This document shows, in pieces, positions 56,283 to 64,000 of a stretch of DNA of 64,000 bases (position 1 is the first letter of the stretch; each line of letters opens with the position of its first letter). The translations under genes were made by a program, and so were the position numbers. The notes below the pieces were generated by a model, which was not told where the DNA came from, did no database searches, and saw only the letters and a program-made list of their open reading frames with translations. This stretch comes from Periconia sp. R9002 (lineage: Eukaryota; Ascomycota; Dothideomycetes; Pleosporales; Periconiaceae): positions 62,001-126,000 of the forward strand of contig JAMAHW010000042.1 of the NCBI GenBank assembly GCA_023627715.1. Direction: 5' to 3'.

Positions 56283-57621
56283 CCACTTCGCGAACCCAGG
56301 CGCGGCTCACAATCAATTGTCCCTGCTGGACGCCTTGTCGTCCTTGTTACTCAAAAAGTACTTGACTGTCGCTTCGTCTTGGAAAATGCAGATCTTGGGA
56401 GCACGAGCAAAAATCCGTGATAGAGCCGGTCAGAAGATGCCGCGGACCGCGTTGGTTGGTGTGGAGCTTTTTGCAGACGAAATCAAGCACACTACTGCAT
56501 TCGCACGGCCTCATTATCCATGATCCTAGAAGTGAGGCACGTGTGAGGACAATTGCAGAAAGATACATCAATTGATGGCGAGCACGTACAAAGCCCAATG
56601 GTCAGTGCTTGTGTTTTTCCATGTCCTTTGCACAACCTGGTCGCATCAATCAGTTACTCGGATTGTCGCTCGATTATTTAGGAGTTCTTCGAGTCAAGCC
56701 ATTTGATACTGATTGACATGTGCCGGAAGCCTTCCGTCTCAACGTTCACTGGCTGCCGTCAGCATCCGCTGCCGTCCCCTCACAACCCACCTCTAAACAT
56801 ACCAAATGGAGAAAAGGAGTGACTTCCCCGTCTGAACGCCCGCAACACAAAACGGAGTTAAACCGAAATTAAACTAGTTTTCCTTATGCGAACAAGGCTC
56901 GACCCGTCCCTGACGACAGCGGCGAAATGTCAACGAAGCACTAGCAGCTTATTTTGTAACGTCCCGCTTTCGGCCCGGGAAAGGCAAATACCTCCGACGA
57001 GCGAAGTTGGACGTCAGCAACGTCTTGGGTGAAAAATTTCTCGTCGGGCTTCTGGATGTGGTATAATCAGGCACGAGTGACCTAGGATGTGTCTTGTCTA
57101 CGAGCCAAATTTCCCGCACGAGACTGGACAAGACACGCTACTTTGTCACTAGTATTCCATACCCATGTCGAAAACATTGAAAATGCCAATCCCCCAAAAG
57201 GAGCTACCAACGTACTATGCTCAACATGCTCAACATGTAGGGATTAAAGCAAAGTAGGTACATGATCTCCACAGTCAGAGCCGCACAGTCGGAATCATAA
57301 GAGCATGCATCGTTTCTCCCCTGATCTCACTGCTCCTCGAAAAGCCCATGCAAGCAACATGAATCCCAGACACTTTCCTCCTGAAAGGTCATAGCGAGTT
57401 CCCAGTGCGTGGGTTAGCAGAACGAGCAAGTTCGTCTGATGACACGAATATGAAGGACCTTTTGCCACTACCTTCGCCTTCCATTTCTTGAGTCAATCTG
57501 TGACTTCCAGTTCCATCTTCTTTCTTTAGCGTTTTAACCTTATCTTCCTGGGTGAATGCTTCCGTTCTTTGCGAATTCGTTCAGTTAGCAGTATCTGTGG
57601 AGCTACCGGGTAGCTGCGAAG
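56283..57621. other. Intergenic, transposon flank to rhodopsin-domain gene
   Basis: About 1.3 kb without a supportable gene. A minus-strand open frame at about 56347-56598 has no family resemblance. The last 150 bp precede the next ATG and are T/C-rich. Confidence 0.4.
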
Positions 57622-59078
57622 ATGGCTCCTTTAGTGAACCCCGACGAGAGCGTGTGAGTGTTCTATTGCAATATTCCTGAAACATCTTCAAGGACGTCCT
57701 TTGTTAGCAGTTCATTTACAACTGCTGGCCTCAAGGTTATAGCTAGGAGTTGAGTGCTAATGATGAGGTGATCTAGTGAGGCCTTTCGTCGTCGTCTCGA
57801 TGGAGTTGCGTACGCAACTTATATCATCGTCATGCTCGTTGTGCCCCTCAAAGTCTGGTGTCGCAAGTCGGCGGGCGGATGGGCGAACGTGGGCATGGAT
57901 GACTGGGCCACTTTGGTTGCGCTCGGGGTTGCCAATGCATTCTTCTATGTATGCATCATAGGTATAATATCACCGCAACCTTGAGTCTTTCGAAGTGGTT
58001 GTTAACCATACGATAGATATGCGAAAGTCACTCGGGCTCCATATCACGACGATCGAAGACCCCTTCCAGATCATGGACTTCCTGAAGAGTATTTACATTG
58101 CGAATATGCTATACACATGCTCGATTACAGCCATCAAGCTTTCCATTCTCGGATTCTATTGGAGGTTGTTTTCACTCAAAGCCCGAGTTGTCATCTACGC
58201 TACCCTGGGCATGGTTATTGCATGGTGGATTTCGATTGTAAGAGCACACTTGAAAGGAAAATTCCATACGCTGTATGGTACTAACTCCTTAATAGATGGT
58301 GCTGTGCATCTGGAACTGTGATCCTATCCGGGCGGCTTGGGACATAACCATCACAACTGGAAAGTGCATCAAGACACGATCGATTTACCTCGGCGGCTCC
58401 GTTCCCAACGTCATCCTCGATAGCTGGATCGTCCTCATCCCTCTCCCGTACGTTTGGAGGTTGCACGCTCCCATTGGACAGCGTCTCCTTCTCGCCGGCA
58501 TGTTTGCACTTGGTATCTTCATTTGCGTCGTTTCCCTCGTGCGCCTCATCATTTTCTTGAACATCCCCATCACCACCGCAGGTGATGTGACGTACAACTT
58601 CCGCGAAATCATCGTGTGGTCCATCGTGGAAGTCAACATTGGCCTCACGTGCGCATGCCTGCCCAGTCTGAAGCCCGCGCTTGCCATGCTGGGACTGAAC
58701 AAGTTGTTCTTCTCACTCACCAACTCGCGTCCCTCCAACGCAAAGACACCCGAGCCCGGCATTTCCGAGACGCCCCTTTCCGAAGGCTCCAGGAGGCCAC
58801 GCAAGAAGGGCTCTACTGGAGGCATGTTCTCCAGTCTCGCTGGCTTGACCAAACTTGGCAGTGAAGAAGACGGATTCAAGATCATGGACAACGATAGTGA
58901 ACGCCTTCCTGGCCGAGGAGGCACCAATATCGAATTAACACGGATAAGTAACGACTCGGGCTCTCAGAGATCCCGGGACAATGGACGCCATGGGGGCGGT
59001 ATGAGCGGCATGCATGGCATCACCGTGCAGAAAGATTGGTCTGTCCTGGTGGATGAGAAGCGGGACAGCAGGCCTTAA
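57622..59078 (+). CDS. Fungal rhodopsin-domain integral membrane protein (SAT4/PTH11-related)
   Basis: Predicted multi-pass plasma-membrane protein of 406 aa from exons 57622-57653, 57777-57961, 58017-58237 and 58296-59078. The intron donors are GTGAGT, GTATAA and GTAAGA, and phases agree. The N-terminus MAPLVNPDES leads to RRRLDGVAYATYIIVMLVVP, then WANVGMDDWATLVALG, the usual start of this domain. Further helices include YTCSITAIKLSILGFYWRLF, a conserved CIWNCDPIRAAWD between helices, and VNIGLTCACLPSLKPALA near the end. A long cytosolic tail (about 300-406) is Ser/Gly/Arg-rich. Some relatives act as surface sensors (Pth11) in plant pathogens; function here is unknown. The acceptor of intron 2 has an alternative 22 bp upstream. 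Confidence 0.85.
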
Positions 59079-59579
59079 TGGAGCCAAGCCAAAATCGACC
59101 GTTCTTGTCATTGCCTATATACCCGGGTTGGATTCGTTGTCATTTCACAAAAGCATACTTTTTTCACGTCGTTGTATCATCATCATCTTGTATCTTGTCA
59201 TGAGACAAAAGGCCAAATTCAGGCAATGGCCCCAAAAAGCATAGCCAGGAACGCTCTTTAAAAATAAAAATAAGCAGATACACAAGCTGGTCGGTTCTTC
59301 ACAATTGAGCCGCATAATAATATCACTGAATCAAAGAACAGCGCGGCTCCCAAACACCGTGCGAATCTTAGCCACAATGATATTACGGAAATTGGAGAGG
59401 AAAGCACAGTTAGTTCTGATAAGGCTGCGATTCTTTGTGGCGTCCGAGATATCTCCGCGCTGCCTGCTGCCTGCTGCCTAAACAGCAAAACAACATCCGC
59501 AACCAACAAGATTCACAGTCCTCCCACGAACGCCACACGCGCCACAGATATACATTATTCAAAATAATAAATCAGAAAA
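59079..59579. other. Intergenic
   Basis: 3' UTR of the rhodopsin-domain gene and promoter of the next gene. No gene seen. Confidence 0.5.
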
Positions 59580-60737
59580 ATGGATATCCACACAAGAACT
59601 CTGATCAAAAAAGCCAAACGCTCCACCTGGTTCAAAATCCTGCGCCAACTCCACGACCAATTCCGCTCCCAAGCCACTAAGCACCAGAACACGCGCTCAA
59701 ACTCAACATCCACCACCGTATCAACAAACAGCACACCTATTCCATCCTTCCACCCCAAGCTCTCACCGAATTCCTCCCATAGCACACTCACACCAACAAC
59801 ACCGTTCCCCTTTTCCTCCCTCCCCACGGAACTCCGCCACCAGATCCTTAGTCATGTCCTCACCACATCCCTCACACCGCCAAACCTGTACCACCAAAAA
59901 TCCGACACGCACTGGCGCTCCTTCAAAGAAGGCGACCACGAAATGATGGTTGCGTACATTCTCGCCGACGGCGCCTGCAGCTACGACGACCCCGTCCTCT
60001 TGCTTAACAAGAAAATGTCGTACGCGTGTCCGTACTTGCCGTTGCTGCTGACGAGTCGGGGGATGCGCGAGGATGTTGGTGTGGTTGCGCGGAGGGTGGA
60101 AAGAGGAATGGATCCGGTGATTGATGTGCAAGTGGGGGACTGCGAGACGTTGTATGCTTCGTGGTTGAGGATGCCTTTTCTGGAGGGAAGCGAGGATCAG
60201 GGAAACAAGGAAGTAGAGACGAAAGAGGTCGTCATTGAAAACTTAACGATCATGCTGCGGTTTTGTAAGAGTAGTACTATGACTTATAGTAAGTACATCA
60301 CCAATTCCCTTTTCAATGCCATATCTCCCCATCCTGGGATTTATCTCCATCACTCCTTGCAGAGAATCCATGTACTCCGCCATCCATCCACATTCCACAC
60401 ACGCAAACCCATCTCATGTTACTCACAAGCCTCACCCACAGAACTCGACCAAACCGAACTAATCCTCAGGAAGCTGATCCGCCGCGTGATCCGCGAAGGA
60501 CCCAGCCCCTACCTGCGCGCACTCAACGGCGGCTCAGCGCGCGTCAAGCGTCTGGTCATCGAGCTGCAAACCACCGCCAACGCGGCGCGCTACAAAAGCA
60601 TCAGTCGCAAAGTGCCGCTGGCTCGGACTCTGCATTTGGCGTGGTCGGAACGAGGTGAGCGGGATCTGGGCGATGTGGATCAGATTGCTATTCGTGTGGA
60701 TGGGATGGATTTTTATACCGTCAAGTATAGGGGATGA
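59580..60737 (+). CDS. F-box-like domain protein, probably spliced
   Basis: Fungus-specific F-box-like protein. A basic, Ser/Thr-rich N-terminus (1-75) precedes FSSLPTELRHQILSHVL (about 79-95), the F-box-like helix. The middle has a GDHEMMVAYILADGACSYDD region and LLLTSRGMREDVG. The frame is open for 385 codons, but a consensus donor GTAAGT at 60289 and a CAG acceptor ending at 60441 define a 153-nt in-frame intron. Its removal gives 334 aa (exons 59580-60288 and 60442-60737) and joins TMTYK to LDQTELILRKL. The 51 codons between look unlike protein and begin with the perfect donor, so the spliced form is preferred. The coding strand turns from C-rich to G-rich after about 60035. Substrate and partners unknown. 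Confidence 0.68.
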   Translation: MDIHTRTLIKKAKRSTWFKILRQLHDQFRSQATKHQNTRSNSTSTTVSTNSTPIPSFHPKLSPNSSHSTLTPTTPFPFSSLPTELRHQILSHVLTTSLTPPNLYHQKSDTHWRSFKEGDHEMMVAYILADGACSYDDPVLLLNKKMSYACPYLPLLLTSRGMREDVGVVARRVERGMDPVIDVQVGDCETLYASWLRMPFLEGSEDQGNKEVETKEVVIENLTIMLRFCKSSTMTYSKYITNSLFNAISPHPGIYLHHSLQRIHVLRHPSTFHTRKPISCYSQASPTELDQTELILRKLIRRVIREGPSPYLRALNGGSARVKRLVIELQTTANAARYKSISRKVPLARTLHLAWSERGERDLGDVDQIAIRVDGMDFYTVKYRG

Positions 60738-63700
60738 GTGAGGGGTTTTGGATCGTGTATTAGTATGTGTATTTTTAGTGGGGGTTGGGGGTTGGTTCGG
60801 TGTTTTGAAGGTTTTGTGGGATATAAGGGTCTCTGGGAAGTGATGTGTTCTAATATCAATATCTGTAACTATCTATCCCCAAACGCTGTTAGACTCCTTA
60901 CCTCACCATCCATAAGCCTAAACTCGTACATGAATAACCTGAGACATCCAAACCACTACAATCATTACAACATAGCAAACCGCAATTGACTAATTTCAAG
61001 ACTGCACTAGTATCTAATTGCGTACCAAACACCGCATTTTCATGAGAATAATTCACTATCCTCCCCCCTTCCAACGGAAAACCCAAACAACATCATGTCC
61101 CTCTTCACCCTTCTCACCCTCTCTCCTATTCCTACACGCATCCCCTCCAAAATCTCCACCAAACTTGCCTAAAAAGAAGTACATCATCTCCTAAAACTCC
61201 ACCTTACCTACCTACCTCGAACTACCTTTCTCACAAATAAGTCAAACTATCTTATACACACCCCCCTTCGTACCTTTTCCAAGCCTCACATACTAAAAAG
61301 TACGCAATTCACCCCCTTGGAGAACGAACCGGGGATGTAATAAAAGAGATCTTTTTTCTGTTTACTTTTCTTTCGCATAGATAAGACTTAACTTGTTTGC
61401 TTAACCACCGTTCTGAACTTCCTTGGGGATGAATACGTATTTTTTTCCAAGAAATTTTGGAAGAGGGGGTTTGGGACTAGGAGTATATATATTTAGGTTT
61501 ACAAAGTTCGTGTGTTTTTTCTATTACTCGTACAGCTCCTTTTTTCTCTCTCTCTCTCTCTTTTGCTTATTGTGAATACATCAAGAGGTGGACAACCATC
61601 CTATAGTTTTTGTCTTGATAAACTGCCGAGGGAAAAGAAGAAAGTGGATTTCCACCTCGACAGACCAAAAAAAAACCCCCCAAAACAAAGAAACCAATAA
61701 AAATCCAGGGAGCCTTCGACACCATACCATCTCACCCACTATCCCCCCCTCCCCCCTTCTATCCAACCCCTCACAATCCTACCTCTAACCCCCCCCCCCC
61801 CCAAAAAAAAAATACCACCCACACCAAAAATTCACCCAAACGCAAACTTCCTACCCAGCGAAAAAGAAGCGGGCTGTACATTAATCAATCACTCAATCAG
61901 CTAAACTAAAACACCGGCCCTGTGTTCCACCTTATACCATCCGTATCTATATCTAGGCAAGTTAGGTCTATAAAACAAGAAACCGGAGAAAAAACGTGAT
62001 TGAAGAACATCGGTTGTCTTGTATCCCCCCCGCCCCATTCCCTCTAGTCTTGTCTTGTCTTGTCGTGTTGTGTTTTGTTTTTGGAGTTACGAAGGGTGGT
62101 AAGAAGGAAGGGGTTGGTATGTTTGAGCTTTTCTACTCCTCTTTTTTTTTCTATTTTTTAGGAGGAAGGGGTGGAGGTAGAGGGGAAAAGGGGGGGTGGT
62201 ATGTGTGAATAGTTGGATGAATGAATGGATAACGTAGATTGCCCTGGCTGTTATGATATAGTGTGGTATGGTACTTAGCTGGTCTTAGGAAAACCCAGCC
62301 ATCGTAGTTTGATAAGGTTCTCCTTCGTGGGGTTTTGGTATCCAAGACGTGCCCTGCGCACCCTCTTTTTTTATTGATTTTTTTGTATCCAGGTAGGACG
62401 GATACCAAACTGTAACACACAAAAGAAAAAACATTAGATAGGACGGTGTGTGTGGCTGTGGAATTTAGATTGAAGAGTTTGAGTATGAGCGTTGAGTAGG
62501 TACATTGCGTAGGAGCAGAGGAAAATAGATAAGGAAGGCGTGGGGTTTTGTGGTGGTAATTAGGGGTTGGGCGGTTTAAGGGGTGGTTGATTAGGGGTTG
62601 AATAGTAGAACGGCATGGAAAAAGGCAATGTAACGGGGTGTGTGCAGGATATTATTTGCGACAAGTAGGTTTTATAGAGATGGGGAGATTTCATCTAGGA
62701 GAGTTTTGATTCTGGTTTTGGGTGAGGGGAATATAATTAGATTTTTTGGTGGATTTTCGGCTTGTTACGGAATCGAGGGTGAGAGTGTACCTACCCATAT
62801 ATCGGATATACGCGTTGACACGTCACGGAAAAGAAAGCGACCTAGGTTTAAGCTTGAGATCCATCTACCGGTCTATTTTGACATGCGTTCTCCGTCTACT
62901 AACGAACGGGAAATAGTACGTATTTTCTTATCTTTGTTTCCCTTGCATGGAAAGGTCTGAATTACAGGATGAGGGTAGGATATGTCGATTGCGTTGCGTG
63001 CTTAGGGATGGGTTCACGTTTATGAAGTGTGTGATAGGTGGGAGGTACTGACGGAAGGGTTTTAGGGGGAAGAGGTATATGTATATGTATGGGATGGGGT
63101 GGATGTGTGGGAGAAGATGTAAGGGTTCGAGGTTTCGTGCTGCGATGCGTCCTGTGAAGGGGTAGAGAGGGGGTGTGGTGGGGGTGCCGGCGTTGGGGTT
63201 TGGGATTGGGTTAGGAATTGGAGATGTTAGTTTTGTTAGATGCTGGGCTTGTGAGATGCAGTGCATCGTACTTTGTTGAGCGTGTAGAATCTGGTTGGTC
63301 AAGGAATTAAAGGTTTGTGAGAAGATAGATGGATATCTTCCTTCGTGTTATTCGATTGCTTATATGACGGTGCTACGTTGCATTGAAGATTTGGGGAAAG
63401 AGGGGAAACTGTGATAGTTGGTAGATGAGGGCATCAAGACTGATTGATCCTTGGTTAATCTGTCCCAACGAGATCACGTCAACTGCCGTTTTTTGGGGGC
63501 GGTTGAATCAGTCGTAGATAGCGGGGGACTGCAGATGTTGCTCCGTGGCAACTGTGGGCGGAGATCGCGGCTTTTGTCTTCTCCTACTGGGGAATACGAA
63601 CCATACACGAAAAGTTTTCCCAAGTGCGTTGCCGATCGGTAGGGTATGCAACGAGTTTCCCGAGTCTTGCATGCCGCTTTAGATTACCATTGTACTTGGG

Positions 63701-64000
63701 GACAAGAGGCAGTACTTGCTGTTTTGTTGTTTTGGTGCGTTTGCTATGAAGTAAATTCTAGATTAGTGAGATGAGCAGCCTCACAGTTACTTTATCGAAG
63801 CTATTCAGCTTAACTATAAATATTTTAAAGAGCTCACTTCAGTGCTGCGGCCGTTTAATATGCCATTTCGTGTATGCCGGTGCGACAGTAAGCACGGTTT
63901 TTGCATTCCACCGAATTCTACATGCATGTCATTTTCGTCTGAGGCTGAAGTTGAAATTTGCTCGCGGTCAACGATTTTGGGATTGACGTTACTTCACTTC
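60738..64000. other. Gene-empty low-complexity region at window end
   Basis: About 3.3 kb with no supportable gene on either strand. It includes a CT repeat (about 61542-61561), a C15/A10 homopolymer pair (about 61788-61812), TCTTG repeats (about 62047-62066), an ATATGT repeat (about 63076-63090) and long G/T-rich stretches between about 62090 and 63260. Short open frames here follow these composition shifts. Confidence 0.55.

Noticed and set aside
56347..56598. Open frame just outside the right TIR
   Set aside because: No resemblance to transposase or any family; probably chance.

Overview
This window reads as nuclear DNA of a filamentous ascomycete, most likely a Dothideomycete (the class is an inference). 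The signs are short introns of about 43-75 nt with GT(A/G)(A/C)GT-like donors and CTRAY branch sites, a nearly complete set of single-copy ascomycete housekeeping genes, lineage-specific families (F-box-like, fungal rhodopsin-domain and CFEM-like proteins), and a transposon remnant mutated almost only by transitions, as repeat-induced point mutation (RIP) would leave it. I resolved 23 protein-coding genes, many only after splicing by hand, plus one degenerate transposase. I found no rRNA, tRNA or CRISPR.

Layout. 0-12 kb: PHO80-like cyclin, KRE9-type cell-wall protein, Xaa-Pro aminopeptidase, cystathionine beta-lyase (minus) and a DUF2415/WD-like protein (minus) with two small 5' exons. 13-21 kb: mitochondrial Hsp70 SSC1, an F-box-like protein and a bestrophin-like (UPF0187) membrane protein with a GC-AG intron. 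23-36.5 kb: a six-exon GPR1/FUN34/YaaH transporter (minus), a triosephosphate-isomerase-like enzyme (minus) divergent from methylenetetrahydrofolate reductase MET13, a secreted type-B carboxylesterase and a Nudix hydrolase. 39-40 kb: a secreted lysozyme-fold (SLT) protein with a C-terminal LysM. 43-50 kb: a dense housekeeping block with MTR10 (minus), SmE (five exons, two of them tiny), 5-formyl-THF cyclo-ligase FAU1 (minus) and ROT1. 50-61 kb: an accessory-looking block with an orphan protein, a cytochrome P450, a TIR-bounded Tc1/mariner element that encloses an intact CFEM-like gene, a rhodopsin-domain membrane protein and a second F-box-like protein. 61-64 kb is gene-empty low-complexity sequence.

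The most interesting locus is 54,578-56,280. Two inverted repeats of about 125-134 bp, flanked by TA, enclose the RIP-damaged C-terminal part of a Tc1/mariner transposase and an undamaged two-exon gene for a signal-peptide, eight-cysteine, membrane-anchored CFEM-like protein. This looks like host-gene capture by a DNA transposon, with the cargo preserved while the transposase decayed.

Functional themes: three one-carbon/methionine genes (cystathionine beta-lyase, MET13, FAU1) and two beta-1,6-glucan/cell-wall genes (KRE9, ROT1) lie in the window but are not clustered. Several genes also switch from C-rich to G-rich coding strand near their 3' ends.
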